From: CAZLRH01 sp964562015
GTDB lineage: Bacteria > Verrucomicrobiota > Verrucomicrobiia > Opitutales > JABDGR01
Reading direction: 5' to 3'
DNA: 64,000 bases
Assembly (NCBI GenBank): GCA_964562015.1
Contig: CAZLRH010000008.1
Coordinates: 62,001-126,000 of the forward strand
In this document: positions 17,520-26,080 of the stretch, piece by piece
How positions within the stretch are numbered: position 1 is the stretch's first letter
How the letters are laid out: each line of letters starts with the position of its first letter
Translations under genes and position numbers: made by a program
The notes under the pieces: model-generated
Databases searched by the model: none
Told to the model about the DNA's origin: nothing
Seen by the model: the letters and a program-made list of their open reading frames with translations, nothing else

Positions 17520-18935
17520 TTAACCCTCCGGCAGCGCCAGGCCAAAGTAGCCCTTGGCGTTGCGGTAGCAGATGTTGCGCACGAGGTCGGCCAGCATCGC
17601 GCGGTCGTCCGGTATAAAACCGCGACCGACATCCTCGCCCAGCATGCCGCACAAGAGCCGGCGGAAATACTCATGGCGCGGGTACGAGAGGAAGGAGCGG
17701 GAATCCGTCAGCATGCCTACGAACCGCGACAAGAGGCCCAAATTCGAGAGCGCGTCGATCTGCCAGCGCATGCCTTCGATTTGATCCACAAACCACCAAG
17801 CGGACCCAAACTGGAGCTTGCCGGGAATGGAGCCGTCCTGGAAATTGCCAATCATCGTGCCGAAGAGGTAATTGTCCGCCGGATTGACGTTGTACAAAAT
17901 CATCTTCGGCAGCTTTTCGGCGTCGTCGAGGGTCTTGAGATAGGTCGAGAGCGTGCGGGCCTGGGGAAAGTCGCCGATGGAGTCGCACCCGACGTCGTTG
18001 CCCAGGCGGCGGACCAGCCGCGGATTGTTGTCGCGGATGGCGCCGAGGTGGAGTTGCTTCGTCCAGCCCCGACGGTGGTCGAGTTCGCCCAAAAACAGCA
18101 TGATATAAAATCCGAAGGCTTGTTTCTGCGCGGGGGTGGCGGTGCGGCCGGCGCGGGCGGCGTCGAAAATCGCCGCAGCCTGCGCTTCCGTGCACGGGCC
18201 CTCGAACATAGCCTCGAGGCCGTGGTCGGACAGGCGTCCGCCCATTTCATGGAAAAACGCGTGGCGCTTGTCCAAAGCGATGAGAAAATCACTCAACTTG
18301 CCGCAGGTTTGGCCGGCGACTTGTTCGAGCTTTCCCAGCCAGGCGTTGAAGGCCTCGGGCTGGTCCACCGCATAGGCCTTGTCGGGCCGGAACGCCGGAT
18401 ACACGCGCGTGGCGAGACCCTGCTGGACGATGGCGCGATGGGGTTCGAGCGTGTCGGCCGGATCGTCGGTCGTGCACACCGCGCGCACGCGCATTTTTTT
18501 CAGGATGCCTTGCGTGGTCAGTTCCGGCGACTGGAGTTTTTCATTGGCCTCGTCCCAGATGCGTTTCGCAGAATCACCATTCAACAAAGTGTTGATGCCG
18601 AAGTAGCGGCGCAATTCGAGGTGCGTCCAATGATGCAGGGGGTTGCGCAGCGTGTGCGGAACGGTGCGCGCGTAGGCCAGAAATTTTTCGTAGGGCGCGA
18701 CTTTGCCGGTGACGGATTCCTCGGGCACACCGTTGGTGCGCATGGCGCGCCACTTGTAGTGGTCGCCCTCGAGCCAGGCTTCAAAGAGATTGTTGAAGCG
18801 GCGGTTGCTCGCAATGTCCACTGGCGGTAGGTGGCAATGGTAATCGAGGATGGGCTCGTGCACCGCATGCTCGTGGTACAGGAACCGCGCCGTCTCGTTG
18901 GGCAGCAGAAAGTCTTCGTGCAGGTAGGAGGACAT
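17520..18935 (-). CDS. uxaC: Uronate (glucuronate/galacturonate) isomerase
   Basis: A 471-residue amidohydrolase-fold enzyme, the usual family length. It opens with NETARFLYHEHAVHEPILDY followed by HCHLPP, the metal-binding His-x-His. It isomerises D-glucuronate to D-fructuronate and D-galacturonate to D-tagaturonate. The gene starts 15 bases after the SDR stop, which strongly suggests co-transcription. Together with the PL4 lyases it implies use of pectin-derived uronates. Confidence 0.94.
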   Translation of the reverse strand: MSSYLHEDFLLPNETARFLYHEHAVHEPILDYHCHLPPVDIASNRRFNNLFEAWLEGDHYKWRAMRTNGVPEESVTGKVAPYEKFLAYARTVPHTLRNPLHHWTHLELRRYFGINTLLNGDSAKRIWDEANEKLQSPELTTQGILKKMRVRAVCTTDDPADTLEPHRAIVQQGLATRVYPAFRPDKAYAVDQPEAFNAWLGKLEQVAGQTCGKLSDFLIALDKRHAFFHEMGGRLSDHGLEAMFEGPCTEAQAAAIFDAARAGRTATPAQKQAFGFYIMLFLGELDHRRGWTKQLHLGAIRDNNPRLVRRLGNDVGCDSIGDFPQARTLSTYLKTLDDAEKLPKMILYNVNPADNYLFGTMIGNFQDGSIPGKLQFGSAWWFVDQIEGMRWQIDALSNLGLLSRFVGMLTDSRSFLSYPRHEYFRRLLCGMLGEDVGRGFIPDDRAMLADLVRNICYRNAKGYFGLALPEG

Positions 18936-18950
18936 CGGGAAAAATTCCGT

Positions 18951-19730
18951 TTAGATGGTCACGCAGTTGAAGCCGCCGTCGACGACGACTTCCGTGCCGG
19001 TGATGAATTTGCCGGCATCAGAGGCCAGCAGCAGCGCGGCGCCGGCGAGTTCGGCGGCCTCGCCGAAACGTTTCATCGGCGTGTGGCCCATGATTTGCGC
19101 GACACGCTCGGGCGTGAGCACCTTGCGGTTCTGTTCGGCAGGGAAAAATCCCGGCACGAGGGTGTTGACGCGCACGCCCTTGGGAGCCCATTCGCGCGCG
19201 AGATTGCGGGAAAGGTTGTGCACCGCCGCCTTCGTCGCCGAATACGTGAACACGCGCGACAACGGCGCGAGCCCCGACATCGAACCGATGTTGATGATGC
19301 TGGCCGCGCGCCCGCTCTTGAGGAAGTAGCGCCCGAACACCTGACAGGACAAAAACAGCGCCTTCAGATTCACGTTGAGAATCTTGTCAAATTCCTCCTC
19401 GGAAATTTCCAAAAAAGGCGTGGCGGAATTGGTGCCCGCGCCGTTGACCAGAATGTCGATGCCGCCGGTCTTGGCGACAACGCGCTCCACCAGCTCGGTC
19501 AGGCCGGCCTTGGATTGCGCTTCGCAAGGCTCGAACCAGGCGCCCTTGTGGTGCAAATGATGAATTTTTTCGAGGCGGGCGTTGGCCTTGTCGGGATTGC
19601 GCCCGACGAGCACGACGGTGGCGCCGGCGCCGGCGAACGCCTCGGCCATGGCGCCGCATAATTCGCCGGTGCCGCCGATGAGGACGGCGGTTTTGCCCGC
19701 GAGGGAGAACAAGGAGTCGAGGTAGGACAT
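18951..19730 (-). CDS. Short-chain dehydrogenase, probable D-mannonate (fructuronate) oxidoreductase
   Basis: A 259-residue classical SDR. The cofactor motif is GGTGELCG (residues 19-26, a TGxxxGxG variant), with NGAG in the mid-domain and active-site Ser/Tyr/Lys in 'GSMSGLAPLSRVFTYSATK'. The C-terminus VVDGGFNCVTI fits the KduD/gluconate dehydrogenase-like branch. Between uxaC (15-base gap) and kdgK, the best guess is NAD(P)H-dependent reduction of fructuronate to mannonate, replacing the unrelated UxuB enzyme; gluconate 5-dehydrogenase-like activity is an alternative. Its start lies 11 bases from the arm of the second GxxExxY cassette, which now separates it from kdgK. Confidence 0.85.
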   Translation of the reverse strand: MSYLDSLFSLAGKTAVLIGGTGELCGAMAEAFAGAGATVVLVGRNPDKANARLEKIHHLHHKGAWFEPCEAQSKAGLTELVERVVAKTGGIDILVNGAGTNSATPFLEISEEEFDKILNVNLKALFLSCQVFGRYFLKSGRAASIINIGSMSGLAPLSRVFTYSATKAAVHNLSRNLAREWAPKGVRVNTLVPGFFPAEQNRKVLTPERVAQIMGHTPMKRFGEAAELAGAALLLASDAGKFITGTEVVVDGGFNCVTI

Positions 19731-19741
19731 GGAAAATGAAT

Positions 19742-20189
19742 TTTACCGCAAAGACGCAAAGAGCGCTAAGGCATGTGATGATTCAAAACTACGCGCATAA
19801 TTCCATCTTTTAGAACAGGTACGTTAAAATTCATCAACAAGCCAAGCGAAAGTTTGGTGAGCCGCAAATAGGTCAAGAGTTGAGCGACATGAATGGACTG
19901 TAATTCCTCGACCGCCTTGACTTCCACAATCAGCATTTTTTCGACTACAATGTCCAGCCGGTAACCGGCGTCTAATTTCAATCCCTTATAAGTCAAAGGA
20001 AGCATCAGCTGCGTTTCGACCGCCAAGCCTGCATCACGGAGTTCCTTCGCCAAGCAAAACTCATAAGCCGATTCCAATAAACCGGGCCCCAAGTGGCGAT
20101 GCACCTCGATGGCTGCGCCAATGGCACGCCGGCCTATCTCTTCAACGTCCATAGGGATTTCTTCGCGATCTTTACGTCTTTGCGGTAAA
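19742..20189. mobile_element. GxxExxY cassette with 30-bp terminal inverted repeats, between SDR and kdgK
   Basis: The left arm 19742-19771 and the reverse complement of the right arm 20160-20189 match at 26 of 30 positions. The words are about 8 bp (CGCAAAGA), different from those of the other cassette, yet both arms share the ACCGCA start near the outer edge. The unit (448 bases) fills the gap between SDR start and kdgK stop, leaving 11 and 9 bases. The single gene lies wholly inside, beginning just inside the right arm. No direct target duplication is visible. Mobility is inferred. Confidence 0.65.
19766..20152 (-). CDS. GxxExxY protein, PD-(D/E)XK nuclease-like fold
   Basis: A 128-residue protein. 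The motif GLLESAY is at residues 24-30; the nuclease-like residues are Asp67 (YRLDI) and Glu77-x-Lys79 (LIVEVKAV). Length is typical for the family. The upstream start MDVEEIGRRAIGAAIEVHRH is standard. It is only distantly related to the copy at 14493-14900: the core motifs agree but most surface residues differ, so these are not a recent duplication. It is co-oriented with the sugar genes. The function of the family is not established. Confidence 0.82.
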   Translation of the reverse strand: MDVEEIGRRAIGAAIEVHRHLGPGLLESAYEFCLAKELRDAGLAVETQLMLPLTYKGLKLDAGYRLDIVVEKMLIVEVKAVEELQSIHVAQLLTYLRLTKLSLGLLMNFNVPVLKDGIMRVVLNHHMP

Positions 20190-20198
20190 TCTAGTTTA

Positions 20199-21296
20199 TT
20201 ACCGCACGACGCGGGCGCCGCCGCCGCCGACCACTTTTTCCACTTCGTCCAGCGACGCCATCGAGGTGTCGCCGGGCGTGGTCATGGCCAGGGCGCCGTG
20301 GGCGGCGCCGTATTGCACGGCTTGGGCGGCGTCGTTGAATTTGAGGAATCCATAGATCAGCCCCGACGCAAAACTGTCGCCGCCGCCGACGCGATCCAGG
20401 ATTTCCAAATCAGGGTATTCATTCGACGCGAAGAATTTGCCGTCGTGCCAGCAGATGGCGCTCCAGTCGTTGCGCGTCGCACTCTTGACGGAGCGGAGCG
20501 TCGTGGCGGCGGCCTTGAAGTTGGGAAATTCCTTCACCGCGTTTTGAATCATGCCCTTGAAGGCTTCCGTCTCAATGTGGGAGATTTTGTCGTCGAGGCC
20601 CTGCACTTCAAGGCCGAGGCAAGCGGTGAAGTCCTCTTCGTTGCCGATCATCACGTCCACATTTTTGGCGATGCGGCGGTTGACTTCCTGCGCGCGTTTC
20701 TTGCCGCCGATGGCCTTCCACAGCGACGGCCGGTAATTCAAATCGTAGGAGACGATGACGCCGTGTTTCTTCGCCACCTGCACCGCTTCCTCGACGACCG
20801 CGGGCGTGGTGTCCGACAACGCCGCGAAAATCCCGCCGGTGTGCAGCCAGCGCACGCCGAGCGTGCCAAAAATGTGTTCCCAATCAATGTCGCCCGGTTT
20901 CAGTTGCGAGGCGGCCGAATTGCCCCGGTCAGGGATGCCGACGGCGCCGCGAATGCCGAAGCCGCGTTCGGTGAAGTTCAGGCCGTTGCGCACGGTGCGC
21001 CCCACCCCGTCGTACGGCAGCCAGCGGATAAACCGCGTGTCCACACCGCCCTGCAAAATAAAATCCTCCAACAACCGGCCCACGTCGTTGTCGGCAAACG
21101 CGGTAGCCACCGCCGTGCGCAAGCCAAAGGCCCGCCGCAATCCGCGCGCGACATTGTACTCGCCGCCGCCCTCCCACACATGAAAGTTCCGCGCGGTGCG
21201 GACACGGCCTTCGCCGGGATCCAGGCGCAGCATGATTTCACCGAGCGCGATCATGTCGAACGCGCAAGTGTTGGCGGGTCTGATGTTCAGGCTCAT
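20199..21296 (-). CDS. kdgK: PfkB-family sugar kinase, probable 2-keto-3-deoxygluconate kinase
   Basis: A 365-residue ribokinase-fold enzyme. Start MSLNIRPANTCAFDMIALGE gives a typical N-terminal strand followed by the sugar-binding Gly-Gly (WEGGGEYNVARGL). The C-terminal signature DRVGGGDSFASGL contains the catalytic Asp. Reading with uxaC and the SDR, it most likely phosphorylates KDG to KDPG for the Entner-Doudoroff route. It opens the minus-strand run kdgK-SDR-uxaC. The mannonate/altronate dehydratase and KDPG aldolase that would complete the route are not present in this window. An alternative is a kinase for another 2-keto sugar acid. Confidence 0.87.
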   Translation of the reverse strand: MSLNIRPANTCAFDMIALGEIMLRLDPGEGRVRTARNFHVWEGGGEYNVARGLRRAFGLRTAVATAFADNDVGRLLEDFILQGGVDTRFIRWLPYDGVGRTVRNGLNFTERGFGIRGAVGIPDRGNSAASQLKPGDIDWEHIFGTLGVRWLHTGGIFAALSDTTPAVVEEAVQVAKKHGVIVSYDLNYRPSLWKAIGGKKRAQEVNRRIAKNVDVMIGNEEDFTACLGLEVQGLDDKISHIETEAFKGMIQNAVKEFPNFKAAATTLRSVKSATRNDWSAICWHDGKFFASNEYPDLEILDRVGGGDSFASGLIYGFLKFNDAAQAVQYGAAHGALAMTTPGDTSMASLDEVEKVVGGGGARVVR

Positions 21297-21415
21297 GACA
21301 ACGGGAGATAGTTTTGAAACAGGGGAAACAACTATGCTGAACGGGCCGCCCGCCGAAAGGCAAACTCATTTCCCCGGACGACTGTGGCCCAGGATGGAGG
21401 CGTGCCTTGATTTTT

Positions 21416-21446
21416 TAGCGCGGGGCATTAGCCCGCGCTTTTTTTA
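21416..21446 (+). terminator. Strong hairpin with T-tract, plus-strand orientation
   Basis: AGCGCGGG (21417-21424) pairs perfectly with CCCGCGCT (21432-21439) around a 7-base loop and is followed by a run of T's to 21445. It would terminate a plus-strand transcript, yet both neighbours (PL4 and kdgK) are on the minus strand, and the T-tract overlaps the PL4 stop codon. The 23-base palindrome also appears, 21 of 23 identical, in reverse orientation at 26230-26252, so it may be a dispersed repeat rather than a purpose-built terminator. Confidence 0.55.
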
Positions 21447-23699
21447 TTCGAGTGATCCTAGGCGCGGGCGGGCGTCCATAGCTGCGGTCGAATTCGCCGG
21501 ATTGGGCGCCGCCGCCTGCGTGGCGGGGGAGGCCAATGGGGTGCCGTCGAGTTTGAAATTCTGATTCAGTTCCAAGCGGAGGTAATCCCACACGACGCCG
21601 CTTTGCAGGTCGCCGCCCGGCACCGTGAGCGTCAGGGTATTTTCACCCGGCTGAAGCAGCGCGGCGTCAAAGGTCAATGTCCGCTGTTGCGAAAGACCTT
21701 TGTTGGAGTTGTAGCGAATGGTGTTGGTGGTAATGAGGCGGGCGTTGGCCACGTTGTCCCCGCCGCCGATGGCCCCCACTTCATGCCCATTGACGGTCAC
21801 TGCCATCTGGGAGATGCCATTAACGCCGGCCAGGGCCACGCGCAAAGCGGCGTAGCCTTGCACTGGTTTATCCATCTTAAATTTAATGGTCCAGGTCGTT
21901 GCGCGACCGCGACCCCAGATGCGCCAGGGGCCGGTGGTGTCCGTTTGCGGGTACTGCTCAAGCGATTCGCTGTGCACCCAACCGAAGGGTTGGTTGGCCG
22001 GATCCTTGGCGTCGGGATTGACAAAAGACAAATCGGTGGCGTGCGGCACTTCCTCAAAAAACCAGTCTTTGCGGTAATCGCTTTGGCCGATGGTATAAGT
22101 GATGTCGTTCGGAAAAAGGAGGGCGTAGCGCATGTTCCAACCCCAGAGCCAATAGTTGGCGCCATCGCCTTTGAAAAATTTGCCGCCGGTGTGGTCGGGG
22201 TAACCAATATCCCAGAGCTGGGTGCCGTAGCGCACGGGTTTCCAGACGAGCTTGCCCAAATCCAGATTCTGGCCCGCCACAATCGTGATGTTGGCTTGGG
22301 CGAAATCGTCCAGCACCCCATCGGCATAGGCATGGAGCGTATAATTGCCGGGCCGGACTTCGGTGAGGGTGAATTTGCCATCGTCGCTGCCATCATTGAA
22401 AAATTGGTAATACTTGGCATTGTGAATCCACTCGAGATTGCCTTCGTCGGGGTGAGCCAGGCCGACGATGAGATGCGGCAGCTTGGTCATCGGCGCGGGC
22501 GCCAGGGGGTCGTCGAGCACCATTTGTCCGGTCACGGTCGCACGCTGATCCCGATGGGGATAGTCCACGCCGTTGACCCACCCGTACGGCCATTTCGCTT
22601 TTTCCTTTTTGGCCTGGTCCAAGGCGTCGGCATACAACGCGTTGGCGTTGGCCGTCCAGGAAGCGGGGATAGTGGGGTTGCCAGCGGTGGCGGCGAGGGT
22701 GTCCAATTCGGCCGGGCTGGTGGGCTTGGGGGTGTCCAGGGAATTGACGTAAACAAATATCGGGCCGACGACCTTGCTCCATTCTTCCCCGGCGGCGACA
22801 GTGCAACGCGCGCCCGTGTCGTAATGGCCGCCTTCCCAATAATCGAGGATGATGGGGTCGGGATTGCCGTTGTCGCCGTAGTGGGCGTCCAAGTCCAATT
22901 TGAACGGGCCGCCGCTTAAGAACTCAATGGTGGGGTTGATGAACCAGACACCGAGGTGATCCTTCGTGCTCGACCAGCCGAAGGCCGGCGTCCGGTATTG
23001 CACGCCGGTGTAACTGTACTTGTGCTCGACCGAATTTTTATAGACGCCCTTGGTCAAAATGCGCTGCTCCTTCGCGTGGACCACGACGCCCGTGCCCCAA
23101 TCCGTCGGCGCACACTCCAGCAGGTTGCGGTCGGCATCCACCGTGAGCCAATCGAAGGTCTGGTTGACCCGGGCGATGAAACGATCTTCGGGACCGTCGC
23201 CGCCGGCGCGGTAAGCGGCCGGGTGGGTATAAATCGCGTATGTGTAAACTCCCTGATCGCCCCGGCCGAGCGAGTAGCGCAGTTCGATGTCGAAATTGGA
23301 CCCGCCGCCGGGAGCATCCGGGCTCAACACCACTTGGCCGCCGGTCACGCCTTTGATGGAGATTTCACCGCGCTCTCCGCCGTTTTTGGCCGGGTCAATG
23401 GTGACGGTGTTCGTCAAGCCGTCGACCCTGGCCGCCGCAGAAGGGTCATGCTCCCATGTGCCGCCGGAGCCTTGCACATGGCCCATGGTGTCGATGCCCT
23501 TGTAAAAGAGAGACGTCAATTCGCCTGTATTTTTTTTGATGAGCACCTTGACGATGCCGTTATCGAGCACGAAATAGGAGGCTTGGCCCGTGGTGGTTTC
23601 CGAGACCGTCACCGGCGCGGCCGGGGCCGGCGCCGCGGCAGCCGCGACGCGGGAAAAAAGCGCCAGCGTGAAAAGCAAAAAGGGTAATTTCAGTTTCAT
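21444..23699 (-). CDS. Secreted rhamnogalacturonan lyase, PL4 family (paralogue 1)
   Basis: A 751-residue exported enzyme that would cleave rhamnogalacturonan I by beta-elimination. Start 23699 gives the signal peptide MKLKLPFLLFTLALFSRVAA. The N-terminal catalytic domain (about 45-330) contains 'VEHKYSY' and 'LDAHYGD', candidates for the family's catalytic Lys and His (position to be confirmed by alignment). An FnIII-like module (about 490-560, FTLTEVRPGNYTLHAYADG) and a C-terminal carbohydrate-binding jelly roll follow, the standard PL4 three-domain plan. It is clearly homologous along its full length to the gene at 29672-31897. It lies immediately upstream of kdgK, fitting a pectin-to-uronate route. 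Confidence 0.9.
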   Translation of the reverse strand: MKLKLPFLLFTLALFSRVAAAAAPAPAAPVTVSETTTGQASYFVLDNGIVKVLIKKNTGELTSLFYKGIDTMGHVQGSGGTWEHDPSAAARVDGLTNTVTIDPAKNGGERGEISIKGVTGGQVVLSPDAPGGGSNFDIELRYSLGRGDQGVYTYAIYTHPAAYRAGGDGPEDRFIARVNQTFDWLTVDADRNLLECAPTDWGTGVVVHAKEQRILTKGVYKNSVEHKYSYTGVQYRTPAFGWSSTKDHLGVWFINPTIEFLSGGPFKLDLDAHYGDNGNPDPIILDYWEGGHYDTGARCTVAAGEEWSKVVGPIFVYVNSLDTPKPTSPAELDTLAATAGNPTIPASWTANANALYADALDQAKKEKAKWPYGWVNGVDYPHRDQRATVTGQMVLDDPLAPAPMTKLPHLIVGLAHPDEGNLEWIHNAKYYQFFNDGSDDGKFTLTEVRPGNYTLHAYADGVLDDFAQANITIVAGQNLDLGKLVWKPVRYGTQLWDIGYPDHTGGKFFKGDGANYWLWGWNMRYALLFPNDITYTIGQSDYRKDWFFEEVPHATDLSFVNPDAKDPANQPFGWVHSESLEQYPQTDTTGPWRIWGRGRATTWTIKFKMDKPVQGYAALRVALAGVNGISQMAVTVNGHEVGAIGGGDNVANARLITTNTIRYNSNKGLSQQRTLTFDAALLQPGENTLTLTVPGGDLQSGVVWDYLRLELNQNFKLDGTPLASPATQAAAPNPANSTAAMDARPRLGSLE

Positions 23700-23734
23700 G
23701 GAAGGGGGATGGAATTGACCCAACTCTATAGGTA

Positions 23735-23756
23735 TTGCCCAGGCAACGGAATGCCT
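23735..23756. promoter_or_regulatory. Overlapping inverted repeats upstream of PL4
   Basis: Between the PL4 start and about 60 bases upstream, two overlapping symmetric words occur: TTGCC-CA-GGCAA (23735-23746) and AGGCA-ACGGAA-TGCCT (23741-23756). On the minus strand a TATAGA-like -10 word lies just downstream. The position suits an operator controlling the lyase. The identity of any regulator is unknown, and there is no LacI- or GntR-type gene nearby. Confidence 0.35.
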
Positions 23757-23856
23757 AAACATGGCACATTCATGTCTAAAATCAACCGAAGCGCACGAAA
23801 GGGAGCGAGCCGGCGCGCACCCGCCCAAATGGCATACGGGCCATTTTTCGCCCCGC

Positions 23857-24099
23857 TCAGCCGCGCCGGCCACTCAAATGCAGCACGGCCAGAAAGATCA
23901 CCAGCGTGGCGGTAAAGAAAATACCTTCCTGCAACGGTTGCGAGACGCCCAAGTGGAATTGCTTGATCAAGTTGTACAGAATATAGAGGGAAAACGAGAG
24001 GGCCAGGCTGCCACCCAGAAAGCGCCGCCCGCCCAGCGCCATGCGCGCACCGAGAAAGACAATCAGGGCCTCCATCCCCAGGGAGATGTATTGCAACAT
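23857..24099 (-). CDS. Small membrane protein
   Basis: An 80-residue protein (start MLQYISLGMEALIVFLGARM at 24099) with three hydrophobic segments and a basic end (LHLSGRRG). It lies between PL4 and purK on the same strand as both. No family recognised. Start 24099 is preferred over longer in-frame extensions because the hydrophobic part begins there. Confidence 0.5.
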   Translation of the reverse strand: MLQYISLGMEALIVFLGARMALGGRRFLGGSLALSFSLYILYNLIKQFHLGVSQPLQEGIFFTATLVIFLAVLHLSGRRG

Positions 24100-24151
24100 G
24101 CCCCCGCATCTTTCACGAATCCCCGCGCCTGAACATAAAAAAATCGCCCGC

Positions 24152-25303
24152 TTACCCGCCCAGTTCGCGGAACAGCCGGTCGGCGGTTTTGACCGCGCGC
24201 TCCACGTTTTCATCCAAGACGGTGAAGTGGCCCATCTTGCGGCCGGGCCGCGGCTCGCCTTTATCGTAGAGGTGCAGCTTCACCTGCGGGTGCTTCAAAA
24301 GTTTGGCCCACGCGGGCGCCTGTCCCTTTTTCCACAAATCACCGAGCAAATTGATCATGACCGCCGGGCGCAGCAATGCCGGGTCGCCCAAGGGCAAACC
24401 CGTGGCGCAGCGGATTTGCTGCTCAAACTGGCTGGTGACGCAGGCCTCGATTGTGTAGTGGCCGCTGTTGTGCGGGCGCGGGGCGAGTTCGTTCACCAGC
24501 AATTTTCCGCCGGCGTAAAACATTTCCACGGCCAGCAGGCCGGTGACTTTCAGCGCCTTCGCCAGCGCGCACGCCAGCGCGGCGGCCTCGGTGTGCACGC
24601 GCGGCGGCACCCGCGCCGGGGCGATGGTGCGGTGCAGGATATGGTGACGGTGTTCGTTTTCCGCCATCGGAAAAACCTTCATCGCGCCGCCCGCGCCGCG
24701 CGCGACAATCACTGAGCACTCCAGGTCGAAATCAATCCACTTTTCCACCACGCCCAGGGGCGCGCCGAGGCTTTTCCACGCCTTTACCCAGCCGTCCGCC
24801 GGCACACCCGTGAGCTTGAGCTGACCCTTGCCGTCGTAGCCGAAGGCCGCCGTTTTCAGCACGCACGGAAAACCGAGCGCGGCCGCCGCGTTTTCCAACT
24901 CCCTGGCCGAGGAGACGACTGCAAAATCCGCGCAGGGAAAACCGTGCCGCCGCAAGAATTCCTTTTCCCGCCGGCGATTCTGGCAGATGTGCAGGACCCT
25001 CGCTCCCGGCCGCACCGGCACGCGGCGCTCCAGCACGCGCAAGGTCGCGGCGGGAATGTTTTCAAATTCAATCGTCGCGCCCGCGATGTCTGCGGCAAAG
25101 GCCTTGAGTGAGCGGGGGTCGTCCCACGGCGCATAAAAAATCTCCTCGGCCACCGCCGCCGCGCAGCAACCGGGCGAAGGGTCGTACACGTGAAACCGGT
25201 AGCCCAGCCGGCGGCCCGCGAGGAGGGCCATGCGGCCGAGCTGCCCGCCGCCGAGCATCCCCAGCGTGGAGCCGGGCGGAATAAGGCGTTGGCTTTTACT
25301 CAT
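24152..25303 (-). CDS. purK: 5-(carboxyamino)imidazole ribonucleotide synthase
   Basis: A 383-residue ATP-grasp enzyme that, with PurE, carboxylates AIR in purine biosynthesis. The N-terminus GMLGGGQLGRMALLAGRRLG is the family hallmark, followed by ATP-grasp strings 'PCVLKTAAFGYDGKGQ' and 'VEMFYAGGKLLVNELAPRPH' with 'NSGHYTIEACVTSQFEQ'. Length and order are typical. It is preceded, 6 bases upstream, by the DUF218 gene and, beyond it, purE, all minus strand, so purE and purK are in the same direction but not adjacent. Confidence 0.95.
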   Translation of the reverse strand: MSKSQRLIPPGSTLGMLGGGQLGRMALLAGRRLGYRFHVYDPSPGCCAAAVAEEIFYAPWDDPRSLKAFAADIAGATIEFENIPAATLRVLERRVPVRPGARVLHICQNRRREKEFLRRHGFPCADFAVVSSARELENAAAALGFPCVLKTAAFGYDGKGQLKLTGVPADGWVKAWKSLGAPLGVVEKWIDFDLECSVIVARGAGGAMKVFPMAENEHRHHILHRTIAPARVPPRVHTEAAALACALAKALKVTGLLAVEMFYAGGKLLVNELAPRPHNSGHYTIEACVTSQFEQQIRCATGLPLGDPALLRPAVMINLLGDLWKKGQAPAWAKLLKHPQVKLHLYDKGEPRPGRKMGHFTVLDENVERAVKTADRLFRELGG

Positions 25304-25309
25304 GCAAAA

Positions 25310-26014
25310 TCAGGGATGGGCGGGAGTTTGCCCAGCTTTCACCGCCGGCGGCAAGACAATCGGTTCCGGTGAACCCGCATCGCGCGGCTGGCGTTGCAGA
25401 AAAGTCACGTCCATCACGGCGAGCACGCGGGCCAGCCATTCGCGCAGATGCGTGTGGCCGAAAAAATGATCGGGGTCCACGGCGGCAAAGCCCACGGCGT
25501 CGATGCCCCAATGTTGCGCGAGAAAAAGCGAGCGCGGCAGGTGCACTCCCTGCGAAATGATGGTCATCGAATCCAGACCGAACACCGTCTTCGCGCGCGC
25601 CATCGAATCCAGCGTGCGCCAACCCGCGTGATCCTCGCTGATATCCGTGGCGGGCACGCCCCGTTTCACCAGGAACACCCGCATCTGGTCCACTTCGTCG
25701 TATTGCGGCGGCGGCCCGCTGCCGGAAACGAGCAGGTGCCGCACCTTGCCCGCCTGGTACAACGCGAGCGCGGCCTCGAGGCGGTCGTCCGAATAAAGCG
25801 TGCCCGGCCCCGTGCCCAGCACGAGCCCCACGTCCCGCACCGGCACATCCTCGACGCGTTTATAAATCCGGCCCGATTCGTAAGCGACCATGCTGAGGTT
25901 GATCGCCACCGTCCCCAAAACCACCAGCACGACCATCGCCAACACCGTCAGAAAAATTCGCCGCAGCCGCCGCCGCAGGGCGGAGGCGGGTCGGTTGGCG
26001 CGCGTTAGGCTCAT
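25310..26014 (-). CDS. DUF218 (ElyC/SanA/YdcF-type) membrane-anchored protein
   Basis: A 234-residue protein with one N-terminal membrane anchor (about residues 17-40) and a DUF218 core: 'DVGLVLGTGPGTLYSDDRLE', 'HLLVSGSGPP', 'TLDSMARAKTVFG' and 'SQGVHLPRSLFLAQH'. SanA and ElyC, members of this family, affect the envelope barrier and peptidoglycan lipid carriers in enterobacteria. Start 26014 (MSLTRANRPASALRRRL) is chosen because the in-frame extension upstream translates the periodic repeat at 26081-26170 (words such as DNTDGTDK). It lies 6 bases from purK. Confidence 0.85.
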   Translation of the reverse strand: MSLTRANRPASALRRRLRRIFLTVLAMVVLVVLGTVAINLSMVAYESGRIYKRVEDVPVRDVGLVLGTGPGTLYSDDRLEAALALYQAGKVRHLLVSGSGPPPQYDEVDQMRVFLVKRGVPATDISEDHAGWRTLDSMARAKTVFGLDSMTIISQGVHLPRSLFLAQHWGIDAVGFAAVDPDHFFGHTHLREWLARVLAVMDVTFLQRQPRDAGSPEPIVLPPAVKAGQTPAHP

Positions 26015-26080
26015 GAGTGGGGTAATTTTGCGTTCGGACTTTCTCGTAGCGCGGTGCTTTAAGCTTTGTTTTAAAACTGG

